A stretch of DNA of 64,000 nt, from NCBI GenBank assembly GCA_046635845.1, contig JAQQXN010000002.1; one strand, given 5' to 3'. The notes beneath the pieces were generated by a model that did no database searches, was not told where the DNA came from, and was given only the letters and a program-made list of their open reading frames with translations. Within the stretch, counting starts at the first letter, position 1; each line of letters opens with the position of its first letter. This DNA is from UBA168 sp011055275 (GTDB lineage: Archaea > Thermoproteota > Thermoprotei_A > Marsarchaeales > UBA168). Of the stretch, positions 7,604 to 15,491 are shown in pieces. A program made the position numbers and the translations under genes.

Positions 7604-8290
7604 ATGGAAGTTTACGCCGAGGTTGACCCCTTGAGCAATGAGGGGAAGCTTTCAGAGGAGCTGCGGTCACTTAAGGCCTTTGACGGGCTTGACGTACCTC
7701 ACTCACCTCTTGGACTTCCATCAGTTTTGCCTTTGGCCATATCGGCGAGGTTGCGGTACAGGGAGAACTACGAGGGAAGGCTGATAATAAACCAAAGACT
7801 AGCTGACGTCAACGAGCTTTACATTAGGTCCCTAATGTTAACCTCAGACGTTCTTAAACTCGACGTTGCCTTCACGGTGGGGGATGTGCCAAAGTTCGGA
7901 CAGCCCGTGTCTCAGCTTGACTCCGAATCAGCTATCAGGATCGCGAGAGAACAAGGAACTAAAGCAAAGGTCGGACTTTTCCTGAGCTTTAGATACCCAC
8001 GCGAGATGATAAGGGAAAGGATGAGGCGTGGGGCGGACTTCTTCTTAGCCATGAGGGTGCGCGGCGCTGCCGACCTAGAAGGGCTTGACACATCGCTGTT
8101 AATACCTTATGTTATAATTAGCACCGATAAAAACAAGGACATTATAAGGCGCATAGACCAACCGACGGTAACCTTGAATAAACTCAAGGACCACCTAGCA
8201 GAGTTTGAGAGCTCTGGAATAAAGTCGGTGCTCCTATCATGTCCTGGCGATTGGCGGTCTCTGAATGAAGCATTTAGATTGATTAGATGA
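7604..8290 (+). CDS. MTHFR-like TIM-barrel protein
   Basis: About 228 residues from ATG 7604 (MEVYAEVDP); a TATA-like AATAAATTCATA (7573-7584) sits about 25 bp upstream, so I prefer it to the TTG at 7595. The pattern SPLGLPSVLPLAISARL, then RLADVNELYIRSLMLTSD, VAFTVGDVPKFGQPV and GLFLSFRYP resembles a shortened 5,10-methylenetetrahydrofolate reductase barrel, in which folate-binding and flavin-binding loops occupy those positions. It is about 50-60 residues shorter than bacterial MetF. A role in one-carbon (folate or pterin) metabolism is inferred; no neighbour confirms it. Confidence 0.55.
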   Translation: MEVYAEVDPLSNEGKLSEELRSLKAFDGLDVPHSPLGLPSVLPLAISARLRYRENYEGRLIINQRLADVNELYIRSLMLTSDVLKLDVAFTVGDVPKFGQPVSQLDSESAIRIAREQGTKAKVGLFLSFRYPREMIRERMRRGADFFLAMRVRGAADLEGLDTSLLIPYVIISTDKNKDIIRRIDQPTVTLNKLKDHLAEFESSGIKSVLLSCPGDWRSLNEAFRLIR

Positions 8291-8344
8291 GGCCAAGCTG
8301 TGAGGCCTCGCCACAAAGATTAAAAGGGTTGGGTTTTGAATCAT

Positions 8345-8433
8345 GCCGGGGTCACCTAGCCTGGCTTCATGGTGCCAGACTCATAAGGTCTCTAAGAAAT
8401 CTGGTTACCCGGGTTCGAATCCCGGCCCCGGCA
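8345..8433 (+). tRNA. tRNA-Met(CAT), elongator-type, with a 13-nt intron
   Basis: An 89-nt gene that gives a 76-nt tRNA. Acceptor GCCGGGG/CCCCGGC with A73, T-arm CCGGG-TTCGAAT-CCCGG, anticodon stem CCAGA/TCTGG. The mature loop CTCATAA needs removal of 13 nt (AGGTCTCTAAGAA) at 37/38. The bulge-helix-bulge pairs CTCA with TAAG and has one C-A mismatch. The acceptor and T-arm match archaeal elongator tRNA-Met, though CAT could also be tRNA-Ile2. The D-arm has only a short stem (ACC/GGT). The convergent MFS gene reads into this tRNA on the opposite strand. Confidence 0.8.
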
Positions 8434-9650
8434 TTACTGGATCGATTCCCTAACCTATGCTTGCGACCATGTATTGTTAGCTGCGGAGCTCGCCTCATGC
8501 GGGCACTTGCCTCAGGGACCTGTCCAAAGAAGTATTGATAAAGCGCCGAGTTCCCATAAGTAAGGGCAGAAGCCAACGCAAAAGGCAGATAAAGCGGGAA
8601 ACCGTTCAAAAGGGCTCCGCCAAGCGAAGTAGAGAGAGCTGAAGCAAGTAACCTCGCGGCCTGATTTATACCAGAAGACCTTCCTCTTGCACCCTCACTT
8701 ATTAGCGTCATCTGAAGCGCGCTTTGCGCGGGAATCGATAAAGCCCTCATGGGGGTTGCAATCAGGTAAAGCAGGCCCGCCATGAGTCCGTTAGGAGACA
8801 ATGGAAGCGCTAAGACCATGGTTGCTGATATGGCCCTTGTGACTATGATCAGCTTCAAAAAGCCCAGCCTACCCGCAAACCAGCTGGAGAAGAGATCCAC
8901 TACCCCCGTTGCAAGCCCTCCAATAGTCATGAGATACCCAACTTGGGCGACCGTGAAGTGGAAGAAAACCTCAAATATGAGCGGATAAAATGGCGTTATC
9001 AGACCTTGGGACATTCCATTGATCAAGCCGGTTAAGCCAAACGCCTTTATGAACTTCTTATCTCTGTCACTCAGCGACGATATCCCGCTGCCGCGTTGAG
9101 GCCTTGAATATATTTCTTCAAGAGGGATAATCAAAAGAACGGATATCAACGTGATCGCGATACCCAGCAAAAATAGGGGCTCATAACTAAAAAAAGACAC
9201 CATTAGGGCACCCGCGGCCCCTGTAAACGTAGAAAGCGCGGTGTTGATTGAAAATATGAAGGTTCTATTGCGTTCGTTAGTATTCTCTGCAAGAAGGGTG
9301 GTCACCACGGGGCCTACCGACGCCCCTACTCCACCTCCAACGAGTCCTCCTGCAACTCCAAATCCTCCCAGCGCGCTGGCAATGGCAATCGCGGTGAGGC
9401 TGTGATTTACGACAATTATAGCAAGCCCAATTGGCAAGGTTAAAAGGTCAAAGATCAGCACCGGCTTCCTACCGTACTTATCTCCTAGGAATCCCACAAG
9501 CAACGAAATAACGGGCGTTGCAAAGGCCCCAATGGCCAATATGACACCCACGTGAAACACGCTCATCTTCAGAACATTATACAGGTATAGGCTGAAGTCA
9601 ATAGCAAGAAAACCAGCCGCAAAGCTCCTCATCGCTCTCGAAGCTAGCAA
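8367..9650 (-). CDS. Major facilitator superfamily transporter
   Basis: A 427-residue polytopic membrane protein with about 12 hydrophobic segments. The cytoplasmic loop GFLGDKYGRKPVL between helices 2 and 3 is the MFS signature (G-x-x-x-D-x-x-G-R-R/K). LLAENTNERNRTFIFS and GARGRSSGINQAARLL are helix-boundary segments common in archaeal MFS carriers of unknown substrate. The last ~22 codons are antisense to tRNA-Met, so the tail (GAGIRTRVTRFL) is tRNA-derived sequence; the genuine protein may still end there because no earlier stop exists. Substrate unknown. Confidence 0.8.
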   Translation of the reverse strand: MLASRAMRSFAAGFLAIDFSLYLYNVLKMSVFHVGVILAIGAFATPVISLLVGFLGDKYGRKPVLIFDLLTLPIGLAIIVVNHSLTAIAIASALGGFGVAGGLVGGGVGASVGPVVTTLLAENTNERNRTFIFSINTALSTFTGAAGALMVSFFSYEPLFLLGIAITLISVLLIIPLEEIYSRPQRGSGISSLSDRDKKFIKAFGLTGLINGMSQGLITPFYPLIFEVFFHFTVAQVGYLMTIGGLATGVVDLFSSWFAGRLGFLKLIIVTRAISATMVLALPLSPNGLMAGLLYLIATPMRALSIPAQSALQMTLISEGARGRSSGINQAARLLASALSTSLGGALLNGFPLYLPFALASALTYGNSALYQYFFGQVPEASARMRRAPQLTIHGRKHRLGNRSSNAGAGIRTRVTRFLRDLMSLAP

Positions 9651-9813
9651 ATAAGCTATGTTGTGACGCTGAGAGGCCAGGAAGGATCGAAGTTTACCAG
9701 ATATCCGTAATTAAGTTTTTTCAGAGAACAACCAAATCATTCACGTAAAAACCGAAATTGCAGAAACCGCAAATACCGGAGAAACTCCCTTAAAGCCCAA
9801 ATCCTCAAAACAT

Positions 9814-10398
9814 ATGGCACTTCAAGTAGGGCTGGTTGAAGTTTACACGGGAAATGGTAAGGGAAAAACCACTGCAGCTTTGGGTTTAGCGCTAAGGGCA
9901 ATTGGACGCGGAAACCGCGTTCTTTTTGTTCAATTCATGAAAAAAGGGGACTTTGGCGAGCACTTGGCTGCCAAAGCGCTACAGCCTCAGCTGCTTTTCA
10001 TGCAATTCGGAAAGCCAACGTTTTTGGCGAAGAGGAGCGAATTAACAGAAGAAAGAAAAAGCGCGCTAGGAAATCCAGAGGTATTCGAAGAAACTCCCCC
10101 AGAGGATTACGTCCAACTTACAAGAGAGGGATTTGAAAGGGCACGCGAAGAGGTCATTTCTGGCCGCTGGGACCTCGTGGTACTCGATGAGATCAACGTG
10201 GCAATCCACATGGGCCTCCTCGATAAGCGGGAGGTCCTTAAGCTAATAAGGGAAAAGCCAAAAGGGGTTGAGCTTGTGCTTACAGGTCGCTACGCAGATC
10301 CCGAAGTGATCGCGGCCGCTGACCTTGTAACCGAAATGGTCGAAGTCAAGCACCCCTTTCAGCGGGGAATAAAGGGAAGAAAAGGAATCGAGTTTTGA
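9814..10398 (+). CDS. cobO: Cob(I)alamin adenosyltransferase, CobO/BtuR type
   Basis: A 194-residue P-loop enzyme that transfers the adenosyl group of ATP to cob(I)alamin or cob(I)yrinate diamide to make adenosylcobalamin. Seen: VYTGNGKGKTTAALGLALRA with Walker A GNGKGKTT (about residues 13-20), FVQFMKKG, the Walker B-like DLVVLDEINVAI (about 124-135) and the terminal VKHPFQRGIKGRKGIEF typical of the family. Length is normal. It is alone on its strand; its TGA abuts the 3' base of tRNA-Ala. It fits with btuFCD and the CobD-like gene near 51-55 kb. Confidence 0.92.
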   Translation: MALQVGLVEVYTGNGKGKTTAALGLALRAIGRGNRVLFVQFMKKGDFGEHLAAKALQPQLLFMQFGKPTFLAKRSELTEERKSALGNPEVFEETPPEDYVQLTREGFERAREEVISGRWDLVVLDEINVAIHMGLLDKREVLKLIREKPKGVELVLTGRYADPEVIAAADLVTEMVEVKHPFQRGIKGRKGIEF

Positions 10399-10472
10399 TG
10401 GACTGGACGGGATTTGAACCCGTGACCCCCCGCACGCCAAGCGGGTGCTCTTCCAATCTGAGCTACCAGCCC
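10399..10472 (-). tRNA. tRNA-Ala(GGC)
   Basis: A 74-nt intronless tRNA. Acceptor GGGCTGG/CCAGTCC carries the G3-T70 wobble that marks alanine tRNAs, D-stem GCTC/GAGC, anticodon stem CCCGC/GCGGG with loop TTGGCGT (anticodon GGC, normal T33), T-arm ACGGG-TTCAAAT-CCCGT, A73. Convergent with cobO, with no gap. Confidence 0.93.
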
Positions 10473-10593
10473 CTATCCTACTTAGCTTAGCGCCTTAAAA
10501 GTCTGACCTCTCTTATGGCACAAAGGGGAATCCCGCGTTCAAACCATCGACCTATCCCACCGATAAGGGTAAAAACACCGACTCCATCTTCTC

Positions 10594-11556
10594 ATGCGCA
10601 AGATAGCTATTGCGACCACCGGTGGAGATGCCCCAGGCATGAACGCTGCCATAAGAGCAATCACGAGGCTAGCTGAGGGCGCCGACATCAAGGTCATAGG
10701 GGTTCACCGCGGGTACTGCGGCCTCATAGAGGAAGATTTTGAGGAGCTCAACCCTCGCTCCGTAAGCGGGATAGTTAACATGGGGGGGACCATATTAAGA
10801 ACCGTTCGCTGTCCTGAGATGGAAACAGAAGAGGGAATCGAAAAAGCGAGCGATAGCCTAAAGAAAAACGGGATAGACGGAATTATAGTTATAGGGGGTG
10901 ACGGCTCGTTTAGAGGGGCCATGGCGCTTTACAAGGCATCTGGCATACCTGTCGTGGGTGTGCCAGCAACAATAGATAATGACATAAACGGCACCGATAG
11001 TACGATAGGCTTCGATACGGCCGTAAACACGGCGCTCACGGCCATAGATAAAATAAGGGACACCGCTACTTCGCATGAAAGGGTATTTGTGGTGGAAGTA
11101 ATGGGAAGACGCAGGGGTTTTCTTGCCCTATCAGTCGGCCTCGCAGCCGGGGCTGAGGTCATATTAGTGCCAGAGGTCGCGTTCACCATCGATGAAGTGG
11201 AACAAGCTCTTGAGGAGGGAAGAAAGAGGGGGAAGCACTCAAGCATAATAGTGATGGCAGAGGGCGCGGGAGACTCAAGGCTACTCACCGAGCGCATAGC
11301 AAAGGACCTCAACTATGAGGCCAGGCTAAGCGTTTTGGGCTACATGCAAAGAGGGGGCAGCCCCACCGCAATAAGTAGGATCTTGGCGAACCGCTTCGGG
11401 GAGGCCGCCATAAACACGATATCTCGCGAGAAGGGCGCCAAAATGGTTGGAATAGAGGGAAACACCATCGTGAGCAGACCGCTGAGCTACGCGTTTGAAA
11501 GACCAAAACCGCTGGACCTGTCGCTTTACACCCTCTCAAAGAACTTGGCGGTTTAG
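10594..11556 (+). CDS. pfkA: 6-phosphofructokinase, bacterial PfkA family
   Basis: A 320-residue enzyme phosphorylating fructose 6-phosphate, the bacterial PfkA length. Seen: GGDAPGMNAAIRA (residues 10-22), GGDGSFRGA (about 99-107), TIDNDINGTD with the catalytic Asp (about 123-132), EVMGRRRGFLA (about 165-175) and GYMQRGGSPTA (about 246-256). GGDGS (Gly at the key position) favours ATP over pyrophosphate as donor. Most archaea use ADP-PFK or PfkB-type enzymes, so this looks like a gene of bacterial origin or the crenarchaeal PPi/ATP-PFK branch. Monocistronic. Confidence 0.92.
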   Translation: MRKIAIATTGGDAPGMNAAIRAITRLAEGADIKVIGVHRGYCGLIEEDFEELNPRSVSGIVNMGGTILRTVRCPEMETEEGIEKASDSLKKNGIDGIIVIGGDGSFRGAMALYKASGIPVVGVPATIDNDINGTDSTIGFDTAVNTALTAIDKIRDTATSHERVFVVEVMGRRRGFLALSVGLAAGAEVILVPEVAFTIDEVEQALEEGRKRGKHSSIIVMAEGAGDSRLLTERIAKDLNYEARLSVLGYMQRGGSPTAISRILANRFGEAAINTISREKGAKMVGIEGNTIVSRPLSYAFERPKPLDLSLYTLSKNLAV

Positions 11557-11655
11557 AGGCCTCAATTTTGCAATGCCTTATCGTGCATCCAAACCTTAAG
11601 CAGCAACCGTTAAACCCGTGCGAATCGCGGACAGTCCTAGAAAGCCTAACTCCCT

Positions 11656-11952
11656 TTACCCTTTCCAGACACCTATTATGAAGCCAATTATGAAGAACAC
11701 GGACGAGTAAGGAATTAAAGACGATATGTGCTGCGCTTCCTCAAGGGCTTTCGGCCCATAATACCGGAAGTAGTTTATCAGGGTGGCCGTGAAGCTGGGA
11801 TGTATGTAACCTATGGCCATGAGCAACAGCACAAGCGCCAGGAGCAAAAGGCCCACTGATATGATCTTCTTGACAAGTAAACCTATGAGCAAGCCAATTA
11901 CGAAAGATATGGCCATACTCGTCAAACTTCCAACCGAAAACACGAGTGTCAC
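11656..11952 (-). CDS. Small membrane protein, FUN14-like
   Basis: A 98-residue hydrophobic protein with three likely helices (about residues 10-27, 30-50 and 78-96). The pattern FVIGLLIGLLVKKIISVGLLLLA resembles archaeal FUN14-like proteins; that is a weak match by eye. The promoter TATA box (GTTAAAAAG on the minus strand) falls inside the left edge of the 51-bp repeat at 11971-12021, exactly as for HMG-CoA reductase. Confidence 0.5.
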   Translation of the reverse strand: MTLVFSVGSLTSMAISFVIGLLIGLLVKKIISVGLLLLALVLLLMAIGYIHPSFTATLINYFRYYGPKALEEAQHISSLIPYSSVFFIIGFIIGVWKG

Positions 11953-11970
11953 AAGTACGTTTGGCTGTAC

Positions 11971-12021
11971 TTTTTAACTCTGACGGGGCTTGGGGAGTGG
12001 AAGTCCGCGAGTAAGGGATGG
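11971..12021. repeat. 51-bp direct repeat, copy 1
   Basis: Fifty of 51 bases match 13582-13632 (one G/A difference at the sixth base from the right end). On the plus strand it precedes a decayed IS200-type tnpA, as a left end of an IS200/IS605 element would. On the minus strand its TTTTTAAC end supplies the TATA box of the 11952 gene, 19 bp before the ATG. Both copies therefore look like element ends inserted just 3' of a TTTTTAAC target that was already a TATA box. Confidence 0.8.
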
Positions 12022-12075
12022 ATAACGCCCTCACAGAAACGGTTTTTACGGTTGTTAGAAAATTATAATAACTGT

Positions 12076-12330
12076 ATGGTACAAAATCGGATAAAGAATC
12101 TCACTTGGTTTACGCCCTTAACCATCACTAAGTCCAAGTGATGAAGTACAGCAGGAAGGTATTTGACAACGGCAAAATCGTGAACTTCCTAAAGGACAAA
12201 TTCAAGAAATAAGCAAAACGTTCGAAGTCGAAGTTATAGACATAGAAGTTGATAGGGATCGCTTCCACGTACTATTCAAGGCAAAACCAACCCTAAATAT
12301 ACCCAGGGAAGACGTCAACGCTGATGGGCT
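12076..12330 (+). pseudogene. Decayed IS200/IS605 TnpA (Y1 transposase)
   Basis: A broken transposase of the HUH-Y1 type that excises single-stranded IS200/IS605 elements. Readable pieces in changing frames: KESHLVYALNHH, stop, VQVMKYSRKVFDNGKIVNFL, frameshift, EVEVIDIEVDRDRFHVLFKA and KPTLNIPREDVN. These match the archaeal TnpA order VYALNYH..KYRRKVF..H-h-H..KPTLNIP. The HUH motif has decayed to RFHV, and the catalytic-tyrosine half is missing because the sequence stops at the HMG-CoA reductase 3' end. Confidence 0.8.
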
Positions 12331-12338
12331 GTGGCGGG

Positions 12339-13562
12339 TCATTTTTTCTCCTTTAGGCTTTCTAAAATCCTCTTCGCAACATCAACTCTTATCTGCCCGC
12401 CCTTTATGAGCTCATTGGCGACAAGGTCAACTAGAGATCCCTCGGCGCCAGCTGCAATGGCGATGGTCCTGGCTGCGAGCCTCATATGCCCTTTCTGTAT
12501 TCCCTCAGTTACAAGGGCCATTAATGCTGCAAGGTTCTGAGCGAGCCCTACAGCAGCCATAATCCTGCCCAACTCACTTGCCCTTGAAACCCTTAAGAGC
12601 CTCAAGCAGAAAGCTGCCGTTTCGTTGCTCTTAAGCGATCCCCCCACAACTCCTACCGGCACGGGAAGCTCGATCCTTCCGTTAAGTTTGCTTCCGTCAA
12701 ACTTCCACCTCGACAGAGGGGCGTACCTTCCTCCTTTGCCGGCATATGAATGCGCTGCTGCCTCAAGGGCGCGCGTGTCGTTTCCCGTTGCAAGCGCTAG
12801 GGCAACAACTCCGTTCATTATGCCCTTGTTATGCGTGACAGCCCTGTCCTCATCTAGCATGGCGAAGTCGCTTGCCTCAGCTATACGAGCGGCGACCTCC
12901 CTTCCCCCTACCGCTTCCGCTGGAATCTCGACTTCTGCCCACGCCAGGCGCCTGGTAACTCTGTTCGATAGTATTTTCAGAAGCGCCCTTCCGCCGGTGG
13001 CCTCCTCAAAAAGGGGGGCCAGTGCCTCAGCCACTCTATCCAGCGTGTTTGCGCCCATGCTGTCAGCTGGGTCGATCCATACCCTTATCACCAGATACTT
13101 CCCCTTATTTTCCGCCTCTAATCCCCTGAAGCCGCCTCCGGCCGCTACAACAGAGGGCATCTCGGATTGGGCAATTCTCGACGCGACGTCAACAAACTGA
13201 GTCACATCTAAGTCCCTCTTAGCGTCAGTTATCACTATCTGAGATAACATGGACTGTTCCCCGGTCCCGGTTTTGAATCCGCCTCCTGCTCTCGCGATCT
13301 TTGCGCCATGGCTAGCCGCCGCGACAACGGACGGCTCTTCCGTTGCCATTGGAATGAAGTAATCCCTTCCATCTATGAGAAAGTAGTTCGCAACCGCAAG
13401 GTTCACCGGGAAGTATCCGATCGAGTTCTCAAGCGGAAGGGGAGGGGGAGGGGAAGGAAGGGGTACCTCCTCCCTCTTCACGCCAAGAAAATCGGCAAGA
13501 ATCTTTATCCTCTCCTCCTGAGACAACTTATAAAAGCCACCAATATCAGATCCAGAGCCCAT
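12339..13562 (-). CDS. HMG-CoA reductase, class II type
   Basis: A 407-residue mevalonate-pathway enzyme making the isoprenoid precursor for archaeal lipids. Seen: opening GFYKLSQEERIKIL, ENSIGYFPVNLAVANYF, FIPMATEEPSVVAAASHGA, DSMGAN (usually DAMGAN), catalytic Lys in THNKGIMNGV, and IQKGHMRLAARTIA with the catalytic His. The FYKLS start, NFLI..IPMA core and HNKGI lysine are class II (bacterial, Pseudomonas type) features; most archaea carry class I. The gene is flanked by transposon remnants, compatible with horizontal gain. Its TATA box lies in the 51-bp repeat, 20 bp upstream. Confidence 0.92.
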   Translation of the reverse strand: MGSGSDIGGFYKLSQEERIKILADFLGVKREEVPLPSPPPPLPLENSIGYFPVNLAVANYFLIDGRDYFIPMATEEPSVVAAASHGAKIARAGGGFKTGTGEQSMLSQIVITDAKRDLDVTQFVDVASRIAQSEMPSVVAAGGGFRGLEAENKGKYLVIRVWIDPADSMGANTLDRVAEALAPLFEEATGGRALLKILSNRVTRRLAWAEVEIPAEAVGGREVAARIAEASDFAMLDEDRAVTHNKGIMNGVVALALATGNDTRALEAAAHSYAGKGGRYAPLSRWKFDGSKLNGRIELPVPVGVVGGSLKSNETAAFCLRLLRVSRASELGRIMAAVGLAQNLAALMALVTEGIQKGHMRLAARTIAIAAGAEGSLVDLVANELIKGGQIRVDVAKRILESLKEKK

Positions 13563-13581
13563 GACTAAATACGGCCGCTTT

Positions 13582-13632
13582 TTTTTAACTCTGACGGGGC
13601 TTGGGGAGTGGAAGTCCGCGAGTAAGAGATGG
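13582..13632. repeat. 51-bp direct repeat, copy 2
   Basis: Near-identical to 11971-12021. It lies 20 bp upstream of the HMG-CoA reductase ATG (minus strand) and is followed on the plus strand by a decayed tnpB. Copy 1 leads into tnpA and copy 2 into tnpB, so these are either two independent insertions or the ends of one rearranged element that now flanks the reductase gene. Confidence 0.8.
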
Positions 13633-13689
13633 CCTCTTAAGACGTTTATAATCGGGTCATATTATTTGAATCATATTATTACTTATAAT

Positions 13690-14350
13690 GCGATAATTGC
13701 TACCAGAGAAGGTACTGCATTTCGATGAGAACACCTTAGGCATCGACCCTGGGATAGAAAAGTTCGCAGCCCTCTCGAACGGCTTGGCGCGCCGAATCCA
13801 TAAAGAGGGTCGAGAAGAGGCTGAAAAGTACCGCAGAAGTGGTTATTGGTCAGGATAAGAGGGGACAAAAACCCGAGAAAGGACGTAAGAGGGCTCCGAA
13901 GAAGCCATGAAGGGTTGCGCAATAAGCGCGAGCTGCTCGATGATGCATTTGGCGCGATAGGCTAGCAGCACGATACCATAATAGCTGAAGACCTCGACGT
14001 TCAGGGAATTGCGCGGAACCATTACCCATCGAAGGCGGTAGGAGATGCCTCATGACATGCCTTCAAATGGAAGCTGAACGAAAAGCGAGAAAGCGCAGAA
14101 AGGACTTGGTAAAGATGAGCAGGCTTGATCCCTCTTCAAAGGCGTGTTCAAGGTGCGGGCTATCGGGCACTACCCGAAGCCCTCCGACAGGGTTTACAGC
14201 TGCGATGTCTGGGGCTTGCTATCGACAGGGATCTAATATCGCAATTAATATTCTAAAGGTTGATCTCATCAAAGTAGGGCTAGTGTAGCCTGAGCTCACG
14301 CCTGCAGAGAGCGCTATTTCGGAGCTGCGTAGGCTGTACCCGTAGAGACA
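13690..14350 (+). pseudogene. Decayed IS605-type TnpB
   Basis: A wrecked TnpB (RNA-guided nuclease of IS200/IS605 elements), readable in several frames: TLGIDPGIEKFAALSNGL containing the first RuvC Asp, IHKEGREEAEKYRRSGYW, a scrambled middle with IIAEDLDVQGIARNHYP, then LDPSSKACSRCGLSGTTR of the zinc ribbon, RVYSCDVWGLLSTGI, a shifted AINIL, and a tail PELTPAESAISELRRLYP. Multiple frameshifts and stops make it non-functional. No intact transposase is left at this locus. Confidence 0.82.
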
Positions 14351-14397
14351 GATGCCGGTCATTGAAGCGGAAGCCTCGCCCAAAAGAGTGAGGTAGT

Positions 14398-15489
14398 TCA
14401 CCCTCTTGCTCGCGCGATCAAGGCTGCCAAAATAGCTGGTGCGCTGTTAACAAAGTACTCCCAGTGCTGGTCAAAGAGAAGCGGGTGACCTGTTAGGTAA
14501 TCCTGCATTCTTTCATTAAACGCCATCTCCATTGTGGAGGGCGGAAGCCAAATGTAGACATGGCGCAAGAAGGCGTAGGCCTTTATCAGATTTTTCCTGC
14601 GCTTAAACCAACTCGCGTAGCGCCATATATCTCCCCTGTTGATAGCGTCAGCCAAAGCGGAGGCAGAGGCAGCTGCAAAAGCGAGCCCCCCTCCGGTTGT
14701 TATCTTCACCTGGTTCGCTGCATCACCCGCGGCTAGCACCCCTTGAAACCTGCTAGAGTAAGGGGAGCTGGGCGGTTTTATAACTACGATCCCTCCAAAT
14801 GCTCTCACAACCTTCGCGACTTCCAATCTCTCCTTTAGCATTTGACTTCCCATGAAGGCGTCGAGCTTGCGCTTGACCGCTCCCCTGCCAGCGGTTCCAA
14901 CCAGGTATCTTCCCTCACCCTGAGGAACAACCCAATAAAAATACTCCCTTGGGATGCCACGCTCAAAGTAGACCTGAGGTATTGAAGGACCGTTCCCCTC
15001 GACCTCGTATTGAAGGCCAGCTAGCCCTTCCCTTGCTCCTCCGCAGTCGACAACGGCATCAACATCCACATTTTCTTTCATCCCACGTGCTTCCGAAACC
15101 ACCTCCCTTCTGCCCTCCGAGTTGGTGCGAACCTGCGTTACCCTTTCTCCAAATCTGATCCTGACACCGGCTTCGGAGGCCATGTTTGCCAGCTCCAGCT
15201 CGAAGCCCTCCCTCTCAAGCGCCACCGCACTAGGCTCCAGCTTAAGAACGAGGCTTCTGCTGCCGTATATCAGCTCTGCCTCAGAAAACTCTTCCAGTAT
15301 ATGTGCTTTTTTTCCCGTCATACCATAGTAGCTTGGCACATCTCTCGAAACAAGGCCCGTGCAGTGGCGGGGCCTTCCTACTTCCGCGTGCTCTTCCAGC
15401 AGGAATACCTCGTGCCCTCTTTTGGCCAATAGCCTGCCCACTAAAGAACCGCAGGGCCCAGCTCCTACCACCGCCACCCTAAGAGGCAT
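14398..15489 (-). CDS. Geranylgeranyl reductase family FAD enzyme
   Basis: A 363-residue flavoprotein of the GGR family, which saturates the isoprenoid chains of archaeal membrane lipids. Seen: dinucleotide-binding VAVVGAGPCGSLVGRLLAKR (residues 5-24), the GRPRHCTGLVS motif near 40, YFYWVVPQGEGRYLVGT around 180 (the YxWxFP-like substrate region), and AGDAANQVKITTGGGLAFA near 255, the second FAD site. The CTG cysteine is family-conserved. It follows cgi121 by 2 bp on the same strand. Confidence 0.85.
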   Translation of the reverse strand: MPLRVAVVGAGPCGSLVGRLLAKRGHEVFLLEEHAEVGRPRHCTGLVSRDVPSYYGMTGKKAHILEEFSEAELIYGSRSLVLKLEPSAVALEREGFELELANMASEAGVRIRFGERVTQVRTNSEGRREVVSEARGMKENVDVDAVVDCGGAREGLAGLQYEVEGNGPSIPQVYFERGIPREYFYWVVPQGEGRYLVGTAGRGAVKRKLDAFMGSQMLKERLEVAKVVRAFGGIVVIKPPSSPYSSRFQGVLAAGDAANQVKITTGGGLAFAAASASALADAINRGDIWRYASWFKRRKNLIKAYAFLRHVYIWLPPSTMEMAFNERMQDYLTGHPLLFDQHWEYFVNSAPAILAALIARARG

Positions 15490-15491
15490 CT

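Noticed and set aside
8345..8433. Reading the tRNA as Leu(TAA) with a variable arm
   Set aside because: The anticodon stem does not form and only 4 nt separate it from the T-stem.
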